Counted from the stretch's first letter, positions 9,064 through 19,328 are shown. The stretch: DNA of 33,750 nucleotides from Akkermansia muciniphila (GCA_945898185.1 CAMDHP010000013.1:1-33750); one strand, 5' to 3'. Numbers and translations are program-made. The notes: a model not told the origin generated them from the letters alone.

Positions 9064-10260
9064 TCAGGAAGAGGGGGATTTTTTGGTGTCAGGAGTTTTC
9101 TCGGTATTGGCGTCAGGGTCGGCGGGCGCGGTGCTCGCCGGTCCGCTATCGAAAGAGAGCTCAAGCACGTAAAAGGGATATTTCAACTTTTCATCCGCTG
9201 CCGCTCCATTGTCCGGGTTGGTTGCAGACGCAGCATCGGGCGCAGCGGCTTCGATGGCGGGTGGATTGACTGCGTCTCCTGTGTTTGCGTCCGCCGCTAC
9301 AGCGGAGGGCAATGCGACACGGGAGCTGGTCGCCACCAACGCATTTAATCGCAACGTTCCCGCACCTTCTTTGAGCGTGATCAGTATTCGCACCAGCTTG
9401 GCCTCGGCATCGAGCCCGGTGGTATCCACCTTGGCGCTGACCGCTTTGCCGACCTCATCCACATCGCGAAACCAAGGCGGAGCGCCGAGGGCACGCGCGG
9501 CTTTGCCGCTCTTGACGCCCTCGAGGCTGGCGAGCTGATACTCATCCCATTTTCGCATCATCAACCACCCGGGTGTGATGGCGTTGATGTTGGCGTCCTG
9601 GTAGCGGTAAAGAGAGACATTCTCACGCAAGGCGGTGCCGAAGGAAGTAAGCGCACCATCCTCGTCGTAAACGTAGGTGCTGGCCACCGCGACGGCGCGC
9701 AACTCGTCCCAAGAACGCAAACCACGGTGCGGCGGCTTATGCGGGATGGCGGTGCGTTCGTAGCGCGAGGCATCGGACTCGATGTCTTGCGAAATGTGGT
9801 CCGCGTGCATCCAGGTGAAAAGACCGTCGGAGAAGCGGCGTGCATCCGAATCACCAAGTCCGAGGGCCTGCGCAAGGAGGACGAGGTCGTCGAATTTCAG
9901 GGTCGGCAGCGAAACACGTCCGCTTTCGTCTTGGAACTCAAAGCTGACCGAAAGCCCCTCGCGCGGGGACTCTCCGGCATGAGCGTAGGGATCTCCCCAC
10001 CCCTGCGCGGGTGCGTTGAGTTTTCCGTCGTCTATAGTCTTTATCTCTGCCATCACCGCGAGGGTCGTTTCGAGGGCGGAAAACGCATCGTTTTTCAGGC
10101 GGTCTTTATCGGCCTTGCGGGTCGCCAGCACGAGCTCGACCTCGCTGCTCTCCATAAACTTTACCAGCATGAGCGAGGCCAGCATCAGCGTGATTAACAC
10201 GACCACGATGACCGAGCCGCGATGGCCACGCTGACGAGAAATAGAGGCGGGCGGGTGCAT
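9064..10260 (-). CDS. gspK: Type II secretion minor pseudopilin GspK-like
   Basis: A 398-residue protein, the long pseudopilin of the operon. A prepilin-type leader ends at Gly15 and is followed by a hydrophobic helix starting SVIVVVLITLML. Position 5 of the mature protein is Val rather than Glu; loss of Glu5 is normal for GspK, which caps the pseudopilus tip with GspI and GspJ. A DESGRVSLP stretch near residue 112 matches the D..GR.nLN element of this family. The C-terminal 90 residues are rich in Ala, Asp and Pro and look disordered. The start codon overlaps the stop of gspJ by one base. It probably helps start pseudopilus assembly in the inner membrane. Confidence 0.83.
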   Translation of the reverse strand: MHPPASISRQRGHRGSVIVVVLITLMLASLMLVKFMESSEVELVLATRKADKDRLKNDAFSALETTLAVMAEIKTIDDGKLNAPAQGWGDPYAHAGESPREGLSVSFEFQDESGRVSLPTLKFDDLVLLAQALGLGDSDARRFSDGLFTWMHADHISQDIESDASRYERTAIPHKPPHRGLRSWDELRAVAVASTYVYDEDGALTSFGTALRENVSLYRYQDANINAITPGWLMMRKWDEYQLASLEGVKSGKAARALGAPPWFRDVDEVGKAVSAKVDTTGLDAEAKLVRILITLKEGAGTLRLNALVATSSRVALPSAVAADANTGDAVNPPAIEAAAPDAASATNPDNGAAADEKLKYPFYVLELSFDSGPASTAPADPDANTEKTPDTKKSPSS

Positions 10261-10964
10261 CAGGAACGAGTCGCGCCCTCCCCGCGCACCGGAAAGATGA
10301 GAACGCGCTCCAGATTCATGTTTCCATGCGAAAAACGCAGGCGCATACGTTGCGGCACCAGATAGGTGCCGGCGTTCTCACGCTTCGGCTCATCAAGCAA
10401 TTCCCAGCGCTTAAAACTCGCGTCGTAGTATTCCCAACCGATCGAGGTCACAAAGGGTGATATCACGGTCGTTCGCGGAGCATCCCGATCGCGGCGTATT
10501 TCCAGTCGGGACTGCCACCCGATTATCAGGCCCGTGCCCTCGTCCACCGAGAGAGAAAGCTCGACGTCAGGGAGCGGGGCCTCAGGCCAGGTCAAAAGTC
10601 GGCTGCCCTCGGGCAGGGTAAACGTGAGCTTGGGCGCGTCACCTCCTGTTTCCTGGCGGATCTCCTTCACTTTTGGGGAATCTCCCGCCGCGCCCAGTGA
10701 TGCCGCTTCGAGCAGGCCCTCGACATGGTTGGTCACGGCCCGAGCGTGCTGAGCGAAGAGCCGCTCGTCGCGTCCGCGCCCCCACGCTTCGGCCATGGAG
10801 AACACAAATACATTGAGCGCCACCAACAAGGAACCGAGCAAAGCAAGGGCGAGCAACACTTCGAGCAGCGTGAAGCCCTTCGCGTCGGACGCGCTCTCTG
10901 CCACGCTGTCCGCGCGACGGGAACTCGCAGGAAAGCGAAGAGAAGTAGAATCGGATCTGCTCAT
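10260..10964 (-). CDS. gspJ: Type II secretion minor pseudopilin GspJ-like
   Basis: A 234-residue pseudopilin with a type IV prepilin leader cleaved after Gly30, giving a mature N-terminus FTLLEVLLALALLG with Glu5 present. The leader is longer than typical, with a charged stretch before the cleavage site; an internal start would be possible but no better one is seen. Length and position between gspI and gspK fit GspJ, which forms the tip complex with GspI and GspK. The ATG overlaps the gspI stop by four bases, implying coupled translation. Assignment as J rather than another minor pseudopilin is from gene order. Confidence 0.8.
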   Translation of the reverse strand: MSRSDSTSLRFPASSRRADSVAESASDAKGFTLLEVLLALALLGSLLVALNVFVFSMAEAWGRGRDERLFAQHARAVTNHVEGLLEAASLGAAGDSPKVKEIRQETGGDAPKLTFTLPEGSRLLTWPEAPLPDVELSLSVDEGTGLIIGWQSRLEIRRDRDAPRTTVISPFVTSIGWEYYDASFKRWELLDEPKRENAGTYLVPQRMRLRFSHGNMNLERVLIFPVRGEGATRS

Positions 10965-11449
10965 CGCATCATCTCGCGAGACTTTCCAATCCGTTTACGC
11001 GCGGCTTGGGTGCGTTCGTTTCGCTCCACTTCGGTGGACCAGCTGGGGCGCAACAGCCGCAACGTGGACGCGCTGCGCAGAAGTTCACCTCCCTCGGCGG
11101 ATGGCGGCATCTCTACCTCCAGCACAACGTCGAATAAGTCGCTGACGGCGGTTGGCGAAACGGTGGCGCGCCAGCGGGCGGTGCGCCCATCAGGGAGGAT
11201 CACGTCGCCCCCGCGCTCGGCCAAGGCACGGTCTGGCTCGGCGAGCAATGCCACCCGAGCCCAGAGCACGTTATCACCCGCTCCATCGGCTTTGCGCAGT
11301 GCATCATGGGTAAGCAGCAAATTCACGTAGGCGGAACCCAGCGCAACCGTGGCAATGGCGAGGATGGCGAGCGATACCAGCACTTCGATTAGGGTGAAGG
11401 CGGCGCGGGATTCGGAAGAGACTTTGGCCATTGGGGCGCGGGATTTCAT
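10961..11449 (-). CDS. gspI: Type II secretion minor pseudopilin GspI-like
   Basis: A 162-residue pseudopilin with the N-methylation motif FTLIEVLVSLAILAIATVAL. The residue before the cleavage site is Ala17 (SRAA before FTLIE) rather than the near-universal Gly, so processing by the prepilin peptidase may be slower or may use a tolerant enzyme. Position between gspH and gspJ fits GspI. A GGAGG sequence lies about eight bases before the ATG, and the gene overlaps gspH by four bases. The family role is in the tip complex of the pseudopilus. Confidence 0.8.
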   Translation of the reverse strand: MKSRAPMAKVSSESRAAFTLIEVLVSLAILAIATVALGSAYVNLLLTHDALRKADGAGDNVLWARVALLAEPDRALAERGGDVILPDGRTARWRATVSPTAVSDLFDVVLEVEMPPSAEGGELLRSASTLRLLRPSWSTEVERNERTQAARKRIGKSREMMR

Positions 11450-11970
11450 CGCACGCCTCCGGTTTCAGGCAAGGGCGCGGCCGTCCATGGATCTATCGCA
11501 TAGGTCCGGCGGTTTTCACCGCGGCGGATCTCAATCCGCACCGGATCGCAGCTACCGTCGGGATAAAAACGCAGCCTTGTGACGGGGGCTTCTTCCAGTT
11601 GGCCGCCGATCAACGAGGCGCGCCCGAACTCGGGGGCGATTAGGCGGATCTTTACCCCGGGGCTCGATGGTAACACCTCCGCGCCGGCGGAACCCCAGAG
11701 AAAGCCGGCATCTTCCGCCAATTGGCGAATTTCAATCATCGCCCCAGCGGCGACGGCTTCGCCACGCACGGTTTGCATCATTTTAAGCAAGGTGGTTTCA
11801 GGATCCTTTGCCTCGTTTGCCTTCAACAGCGATACGGCCCCTCCCACCATGACCGAACCGAGTAAGGCGAGCAGCGCCAGCACGAGCAGGATTTCAAGCA
11901 AAGTGAAACCTTGTCGACGAGTCAGCCCCGCGGGCGACCGCGCCTGCAAACATCCCTGCCGGGTCGGCAT
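11446..11970 (-). CDS. gspH: Type II secretion minor pseudopilin GspH-like
   Basis: A 174-residue pseudopilin with a leader ending at Gly21 and a mature N-terminus FTLLEILLVLALLALLG, Glu5 present. Size and place right after gspG fit GspH, which joins the GspG fibre to the tip complex. The 20-residue leader is basic and rather long. The ATG is preceded directly by CCC with no Shine-Dalgarno sequence. The gene starts nine bases after the gspG stop and overlaps gspI by four bases. The globular part is not distinctive by eye, so H is assigned by order. Confidence 0.78.
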   Translation of the reverse strand: MPTRQGCLQARSPAGLTRRQGFTLLEILLVLALLALLGSVMVGGAVSLLKANEAKDPETTLLKMMQTVRGEAVAAGAMIEIRQLAEDAGFLWGSAGAEVLPSSPGVKIRLIAPEFGRASLIGGQLEEAPVTRLRFYPDGSCDPVRIEIRRGENRRTYAIDPWTAAPLPETGGVR

Positions 11971-11979
11971 GGGCGATCC

Positions 11980-12438
11980 TTACCAATTGCCGATATCGTC
12001 GGCGGTGTCCTGTGTCTTGTCTGCACCTTTGGAGAGCAAGTCGAAGCCGCCCTTATTCTGCGTGCCGGGGTAGCGATAGACGTATTCCTCGCCCCATGGA
12101 TCGAGGGGGAGTTTGCCGCCGCTGACCTCAACGTAAGGACCGTTCCAGCGATCGCGGCCGCTCGGGCTTTTCACCAATGCGCCCAAGCCCTCGGTGGTGG
12201 AGGGGTAATCGCCATTGTGAATGCGGTATTGCACGAGAGAGGACTTCAGTGAGTCGCGCACAAAAATACGGGCCACGGTCTCCTGGCTTTGACCGAAAAT
12301 TTTATCCGTGTTGGAGACGGCAAGACCGACTAGCAAACCGAGGATGGCCAGCACGACCAGAATTTCGAGCAAGGTGAAGCCGAGTGGGCGAACGGTTCTA
12401 GAGCGGCGGGAGCGTGATAGGAGGGAAGGAGTTGACAT
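11980..12438 (-). CDS. gspG: Type II secretion major pseudopilin GspG
   Basis: A 152-residue major pseudopilin. The leader ends at Gly20 and the mature protein begins FTLLEILVVLAILGLL with Glu5. The C-terminal half has the hallmarks of GspG: a DPWG..Y.YRYPG stretch and a calcium-loop tail with FDLLSKGAD followed by TADDIGNW. GspG subunits polymerise into the periplasmic pseudopilus that pushes folded cargo through the outer-membrane secretin. The ATG at 12438 is chosen over a longer frame from 12516 because the longer one would overlap the upstream gene and give an implausible leader. CCC directly precedes the ATG. This is the most secure assignment in the operon. Confidence 0.93.
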   Translation of the reverse strand: MSTPSLLSRSRRSRTVRPLGFTLLEILVVLAILGLLVGLAVSNTDKIFGQSQETVARIFVRDSLKSSLVQYRIHNGDYPSTTEGLGALVKSPSGRDRWNGPYVEVSGGKLPLDPWGEEYVYRYPGTQNKGGFDLLSKGADKTQDTADDIGNW

Positions 12439-12512
12439 GGGTAAATTAGAACTAATCGGTGAATAACGATTCCAGGTTAGAAGGATGTTCTCAAATGGGA
12501 ATGGGGTCGCAC

Positions 12513-13052
12513 TCAAGGCATCGGGCTTGGGGCGGCTGGTGCCGGAACTTGCGCCGGGGTGGGTGTGCTACGCAGCGCGCGACGGCGGCGCACCTCGGCG
12601 GCGACTGTTTCCAATCGGCGCGTATCGTTCGCCGGGTCCCCGAGGCGGACGTTCGGCTGTCCGCCAGCTTGGGGTGCGGCCACGACCGGATTACCGGCTT
12701 GGATGGTGGATCGCTTGAGTAAAAGCTTTAGAGATTTCCCCTGCTGCTCGACTTCAAGTTGATTGGTGCCTGCGTCGAAATGTTTGATTTTGAATGAGTC
12801 GCCCTCCCCCACCCTCAACCAGCGAGCTTTGTTGGCGGTGGCATCGAAGACCGAGAACGTCGTCTCCCCGCCTTCCATCACCATTCCACGAAACTCTAAC
12901 GCGCCTTGCTCAGTTGGTGTCTCACCCGTCGAATCATCTTTGGGCGGCGCAAACGGCGAGCGGTCAATCAAGGACTGAAAGTCGGGCGCAGCAATAACCG
13001 GTGCGGCTAAGCCCATAATCCCGGCAGCGAGTATTGAAAAAAGTCGGGGCAT
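12513..13052 (-). CDS. gspC: GspC-like periplasmic protein (secretion operon first gene)
   Basis: A 179-residue protein with an N-terminal signal or anchor sequence (residues 1-22), a small beta-rich domain at about residues 48-112, and a C-terminal tail rich in Pro, Ala and Arg. The beta domain runs LEFRGMVMEGGETTFSVFDA then a turn and KLLLKRS, resembling the homology-region (HR) domain of GspC, which links the inner-membrane platform to the GspD secretin. It is the first gene of the operon, 74 bases before gspG. The signal sequence ends in an Ala-x-Ala type site, so the protein may be released to the periplasm rather than anchored as GspC usually is. No PDZ domain follows. A lineage-specific hypothetical protein is the alternative. 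Confidence 0.55.
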   Translation of the reverse strand: MPRLFSILAAGIMGLAAPVIAAPDFQSLIDRSPFAPPKDDSTGETPTEQGALEFRGMVMEGGETTFSVFDATANKARWLRVGEGDSFKIKHFDAGTNQLEVEQQGKSLKLLLKRSTIQAGNPVVAAPQAGGQPNVRLGDPANDTRRLETVAAEVRRRRALRSTPTPAQVPAPAAPSPMP

Positions 13053-13298
13053 CGTATTGATCAGAATAGGAGTAAACGCGACCGGCTGCGGTTGGCAACC
13101 TTAGGCTGGGACGAATTGTGCGATGTCACAGTTTCATCAGTTTTTTCCGTTTCTGCCCACAAGTTGGAATTGCACTCGCCTTGCTGGTTTTATCCAACGG
13201 GCGCGTGCCGTCCGAATCTTGCGCCAGTCCACTCAACATTGGGAATTACTTTGGATTGATTTCAGGCAGTCAATTGCGATGCATATCTTGTATTCCCT
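13053..13298. other. Divergent intergenic region between gspC-like gene and DUF3817 gene
   Basis: These 246 bases separate the start of the minus-strand secretion operon from the plus-strand DUF3817 gene and should hold both promoters. On the minus strand a weak TTGCCA followed 17 bases later by TTACTC lies 25-60 bases before gspC, but the match is poor. No convincing open frame, hairpin or repeat is seen. Confidence 0.4.
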
Positions 13299-13604
13299 AT
13301 GCCGACACCCTCACTCGCCCGCCTCCGCCTCGTTGGTTTGCTTGAGGGTATTTCCTTTCTCTTACTTATTGGTGTAGCGATGCCGCTAAAATATCTATCC
13401 GGCCAACCGCTCGCCGTGCGTTACGTCGGTATGGCGCACGGCATTTTGTTTTTGCTCTACTTGGCGGCGATTCTTCCGGTGGCGGTGAACCAACGATGGG
13501 ACTGGAAAACCATCGGCCTCGCAGCCATCGCCAGTTTCCTGCCCTGCGGTCCTTTTGTCTTCGACGCCAAATTTCTAAAACCAATCGCCGACCGCCCAAA
13601 ATAA
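13299..13604 (+). CDS. DUF3817 family small membrane protein
   Basis: A 101-residue protein with three hydrophobic segments. The N-terminal LRLVGLLEGISFLLLIGVAMPLKY pattern and the central RYVGMAHGILFLLYL pattern (given in part) match the DUF3817 family, which is also found attached to some transporters. Function is unknown. It stands alone between the secretion operon and tRNA-Ser. The ATG has no Shine-Dalgarno sequence. The C-terminal FLPCGPFVFDAKFLK stretch is also typical of the family. Confidence 0.82.
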   Translation: MPTPSLARLRLVGLLEGISFLLLIGVAMPLKYLSGQPLAVRYVGMAHGILFLLYLAAILPVAVNQRWDWKTIGLAAIASFLPCGPFVFDAKFLKPIADRPK

Positions 13605-13711
13605 ATCCGGTGTCATCGGCCGCGGTTAATATCTTCGCTGGTCTGATGCCGTCGAAATTTACCGATCACCCAGAGAATCCGCCGCCTGCTTTTCTCCAAT
13701 AGCTAAAAACT

Positions 13712-13799
13712 TGGCGGAGAGGGAGGGATTCGAACCCCCGGAACCTTTCGGTTCACCGCATTTCGAGTGCGGCGCGATCGACCACTCTGCCACCTCTCC
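13712..13799 (-). tRNA. tRNA-Ser(CGA)
   Basis: An 88-base tRNA read on the minus strand, with a 7-bp acceptor stem GGAGAGG/CCTCTCC, an encoded CCA, discriminator G, anticodon loop CTCGAAA giving anticodon CGA (reads UCG), a variable arm of serine type around GAACCGAAAGGTTC, and a T arm with TTCGAAT. The long variable arm and discriminator G fit tRNA-Ser. Confidence 0.96.
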
Positions 13800-13891
13800 G
13801 GATCACAAGCTGCCAAAGCTAGAAACCGTCCCGGAAAACGGAAGCCGAAAGTTTACACTGCGTCTCCTTTTCCAGCCCCGTCCGCATATCA

Positions 13892-14305
13892 TCACGTATT
13901 CGCATCCTCACTACCCGATAACTCCCGCTGGTTCGCAGGGAGATGCCGCGGCATCACCAGGTAGTAGTTCATCAGCCACCAGCTTCGAGAAGAGCGGTAA
14001 AATAAAACCGGGAAACCCAGCGCTCCCAATCCGGCAAGCACCGACGCCGTCATGCCCGAGCACACTCCAGAAAGGTAGCACACCAGCACCGGCACCAAGA
14101 AGCCGATGACCGTCGCGCCATAGTTGAGCGACATCGCTCCGAGGAAGCTGCCTTCGTCGCGTTCAAACTTGAGGGCGCAGCTCGTGCAACCTGCTTGCAA
14201 CGTGAAAGGTCGCCCGGGGGTGAAGAGACTTTTCGCTCCGCAATTGGGGCAACGGTGGGTAAGGCCGCGTGCGACAATCTGCACCCGGGTGACATTCATT
14301 TCCAT
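13892..14305 (-). CDS. DUF983 family membrane protein with zinc-ribbon-like N-terminus
   Basis: A 137-residue protein with four N-terminal cysteines in two CxxC pairs (Cys19, Cys22, Cys40, Cys43), the first in RCPNCGAKSLF, followed by two hydrophobic segments at about residues 58-80 and 85-103. This is the DUF983 layout; function is unknown. The cysteines probably bind zinc on the cytoplasmic side. The ATG at 14305 or at 14299 could be used; neither has a Shine-Dalgarno sequence. The rpsB-tsf terminator ends only about ten bases upstream of the start, so expression must come from read-through or from a promoter inside the terminator region or tsf. tRNA-Ser follows on the same strand. Confidence 0.82.
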   Translation of the reverse strand: MEMNVTRVQIVARGLTHRCPNCGAKSLFTPGRPFTLQAGCTSCALKFERDEGSFLGAMSLNYGATVIGFLVPVLVCYLSGVCSGMTASVLAGLGALGFPVLFYRSSRSWWLMNYYLVMPRHLPANQRELSGSEDANT

Positions 14306-14314
14306 GCGTCCACG

Positions 14315-14349
14315 AAAAAGGCGCTTCCCCGCGAGGGGAAGCGCCTTTT
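14315..14349 (-). terminator. Intrinsic terminator of the rpsB-tsf operon
   Basis: A perfect 11-bp stem (GGCGCTTCCCC and its complement) with a four-base loop at 14320-14345. On the minus strand it is followed by TTTTT, 50 bases after the tsf stop. A TTTT run on the plus strand makes it potentially bidirectional. Confidence 0.92.
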
Positions 14350-14398
14350 CTGGCCGCCAGACGAAAACCGTTTACGGCTGTCCGAACAGCCTGCGCGA

Positions 14399-14992
<594 letters not shown>

Positions 14993-15006
14993 GGATAAGA
15001 AACGAT

Positions 15007-15876
15007 TTAGGCCTTTGGGGCGGCGATCTTCTTGCGGGTGGCGGGCTTCTTGGCGACCGGAGCCTCGGCGACCACGGCACCCTCGGCGGCGGCTTCACCT
15101 TCAACGGCGGCGGGGGCCTCAGTCACGCCAGCGGCGGCTGCGACGGCGGCTGAGACAGCCTTCAAGTCGGCTGCGCGGTTGCTACGGCGGCTGTCGCGCT
15201 GAGCGAGGCCGGACTGCACGGCGGCTACGATGGTATCAACGATGATACGAATGGACTTAACCGCGTCGTCGTTGCCGGGGATCGGGTGGGACATCTGGGT
15301 GGGATCGGAGTTGGTATCAACCAAGCCGACGCAGGCGATTCCGGAACGCTTGGCCTCGGCGACCGCGATTTCCTCGTGATTGCCATCAACCACGAACATC
15401 ACGGAGGGGTGCTCGGGCATCTCGAGAATGCCGGAGAAGTTTTTGGTCATGCGGACCATCTCGCGCTTGATCGCGGCTTCTTCCTTTGAGGAGAGCTTGG
15501 CGAGTTCGCCATTTTGCTCCTGCTGCTGGTATTTCTTAAATTTTGCGATGGATTTCTTGACGGTGGCGAAATTGGTCAGGGTGCCGCCGAGCCAACGATC
15601 CACACAGAATGGCATGCCAGTAGCGGTCGCGGCTTCGCGCATGATCTCGCGGGCTTGTTCCTTGGTGCCGACAAAGAGCACGTTGCCGCCGGAAGCGACC
15701 TTGTCTTCGACAAAGGTGTAAGCTTTCTGGAGAAGCTCGTGGGTCTTGCCCAAGTCAATGATGGTGATGCCTTGACGATGGTCGAAGACGTAGGGTTTGG
15801 AGCGCGGGTTCCAGCGCTTGGTTTGGTGGCCGAAGTGGACGCCTGCATCGAGCAGGTCCTTAGGTGTGACGTTCAT
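15007..15876 (-). CDS. rpsB: Small ribosomal subunit protein uS2
   Basis: A 289-residue S2 protein. The N-terminal LLDAGVHFGHQTKRWNP (9-25) and PKMxxY-equivalent PRSKPYVF are family signatures, as are DRWLGGTLTNF and the GIACVGLVDTNSDP stretch. About 50 extra C-terminal residues are rich in Ala, Val and Glu and end in a basic segment (KKPATRKKIAAPKA), resembling histone H1-like tails; this extension is not part of the S2 fold. The ATG is preceded by CCC rather than a Shine-Dalgarno sequence. A perfect hairpin lies about 95 bases upstream in the probable leader. It is co-transcribed with tsf. Confidence 0.97.
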   Translation of the reverse strand: MNVTPKDLLDAGVHFGHQTKRWNPRSKPYVFDHRQGITIIDLGKTHELLQKAYTFVEDKVASGGNVLFVGTKEQAREIMREAATATGMPFCVDRWLGGTLTNFATVKKSIAKFKKYQQQEQNGELAKLSSKEEAAIKREMVRMTKNFSGILEMPEHPSVMFVVDGNHEEIAVAEAKRSGIACVGLVDTNSDPTQMSHPIPGNDDAVKSIRIIVDTIVAAVQSGLAQRDSRRSNRAADLKAVSAAVAAAAGVTEAPAAVEGEAAAEGAVVAEAPVAKKPATRKKIAAPKA

Positions 15877-15969
15877 GGGATGGATGGATCTATTTATCTT
15901 GGCGAGAGACAGGTCGGCCAGTGGGCCGCCTTGCGATCGTTTTGATAGGTTGGTTGATGTTTAACGTGA

Positions 15970-15993
15970 GTCTCCTTTCGTATGAAAGGAGAC
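15970..15993 (-). promoter_or_regulatory. Leader hairpin upstream of rpsB
   Basis: A perfect 10-bp inverted repeat, GTCTCCTTTC with its complement, separated by four bases. It lies 94 bases before the rpsB start on the minus strand and is not followed by a T run, so it is not a terminator. It sits just after a weak promoter-like pair (TTGCCA at 16020-16025, spacer 17, TGTTCT at 15997-16002) and would then be close to the 5' end of the mRNA. It could stabilise the transcript or be a site for S2 autoregulation, but neither is shown. Confidence 0.5.
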
Positions 15994-16086
15994 CTAAGAA
16001 CACGGACCGGAAAAAGCACTGGCAAGCGTGATTTGAAAAAACATCAGAAAAATATCCGACCTTTCCTGCTCGGGGCCGATGCCCGC

Positions 16087-16126
16087 AAAAAAGCCCGCCA
16101 CCCCGGCGGGAAGCCGGGGCGCGGGC
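16087..16126 (-). terminator. Intrinsic terminator of the DbpA-like helicase gene
   Basis: An AGCCCGC/GCGGGCT outer stem and CCCGGC/GCCGGG inner stem form a strong GC-rich hairpin about 30 bases after the helicase stop on the minus strand. The A run at 16087-16092 gives a six-base U tract in that transcript. Confidence 0.85.
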
Positions 16127-16154
16127 TGAATTGAAGCTGAGGCTATCGGGCGGG

Positions 16155-18128
<1,974 letters not shown>

Positions 18129-18185
18129 GGCTGAAAGCGTAGAGGACACCATTGCCGAAAGCAGAGAACAAAAACGATTCGAGGC

Positions 18186-19313
18186 TCAGATACCGGCTAA
18201 TGCGACGTATGGCTCGATCGCCCGAAAGCCGGGTTGAGCGCATAAACGTTCTCTATCCGCCGCGTCATCACAGAGGTAAACCGCATAGCCGCCGTGACCG
18301 CCGCCGCAGTATTTCCAGGCCAGGGGCACCACTCCGCAAAGCGCCGCCGAACCGGTCGCACCCGACGCCGGATCGCCGGGAAGCGGAGTCATCTTCTCCC
18401 CTATTTGCATCGCGTAGGAAACTCGCACGGCCTGGGCCAGCGTTTTGATATCGCTAGTCCACACTGCTTCGCGGGCGAGCGCTCCGGCGCGGGCGATGGC
18501 ATCAAAATCCCGGACATTATTCGCGTTGCCCGGCGTGTCATGCGTTCCGCCCGACCAGTAAATCGCCATGCGTCCGCGCAGAAAATCTCCCGACGTTTTC
18601 ACCTCCAGATCGGGGCGCGCTCCACTTCGCCACACACAAAGCCCGGTCTCAACCACCACGGCGGGATCTTGCCAACCCACCCCTAGATCAAGCTCCGCTG
18701 CGACGCTATTTTTCCCATTAAGAAGAGCCCAGGCGCCACTGCCACCGAGTCCGGCGTTACGCTCAAACGGCCAACTCCGCAGCGAGACGGTCGGCGAGAT
18801 TGCGCAGTTCACGATGTAGGCGCCGGGTCTGGAAAAGCGCGGCACATCCAGCCACCCGCCTCCGAAGTCCACCCGGAGGGGCGCCACGGCCGGAGCCTTT
18901 ATCCATCGCACGATATCGCTCGTCGAAATAGGCGCGAACTGTGGCGGGGTCTTCGGCAGCACCACATATTTCGCCCCGACTTCGGCGCACAGGGCTTTCT
19001 TTAGCGGCGAGTATTTATCGTCTTCCGTGACGGCAAGTATCTGTGGACGGACCCGCAAAAAGTCTTCGCGAAAATCAATACCTTCCTCGATTCCACGACC
19101 CACCACGACGTCGTCCACGCAACCGAGCGCGGCGATCAAAGCCTGCTTATGATCGTCGGGTAACGAGCTGCGGCGCTGCTTGTGGATCCATAAAACTTCA
19201 CTCGACGCAAAGCTCACGGTAAGGTGATCGCCGAGCGCGCGGGCTTCGCGAAAAAACTGCACGTGGCCTGCGTGGACGATGTCGTAGCAACCGGAGACGA
19301 AAATACGAATCAT
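18186..19313 (-). CDS. Bifunctional protein: cytidylyltransferase-like domain fused to GHMP kinase-like domain
   Basis: A 375-residue two-domain protein. Residues 1 to about 140 form a nucleotidyltransferase of the TagD/RfaE2 type, with GCYDIVHAGH containing HxGH at 14-17 and an ISTSDIVR motif at 129-136. Residues from about 143 to the end look like a compact GHMP kinase: PLRVDFGGGWLDVP at 145-158, GLGGSGAW at 188-195 as the phosphate loop, and GGGHGGYAVYL at 337-347. The kinase part, about 230 residues, is shorter than usual for the family (about 300 or more). The likely role is to phosphorylate a sugar and activate the sugar phosphate with a nucleotide, as HldE or Fkp do with other domain pairings; the substrate is unknown. 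The ATG at 19313 is chosen because homology begins there. It is divergent from rhlE. Confidence 0.78.
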   Translation of the reverse strand: MIRIFVSGCYDIVHAGHVQFFREARALGDHLTVSFASSEVLWIHKQRRSSLPDDHKQALIAALGCVDDVVVGRGIEEGIDFREDFLRVRPQILAVTEDDKYSPLKKALCAEVGAKYVVLPKTPPQFAPISTSDIVRWIKAPAVAPLRVDFGGGWLDVPRFSRPGAYIVNCAISPTVSLRSWPFERNAGLGGSGAWALLNGKNSVAAELDLGVGWQDPAVVVETGLCVWRSGARPDLEVKTSGDFLRGRMAIYWSGGTHDTPGNANNVRDFDAIARAGALAREAVWTSDIKTLAQAVRVSYAMQIGEKMTPLPGDPASGATGSAALCGVVPLAWKYCGGGHGGYAVYLCDDAADRERLCAQPGFRAIEPYVALAGI

Positions 19314-19328
19314 GCCGCATACGCTTGC

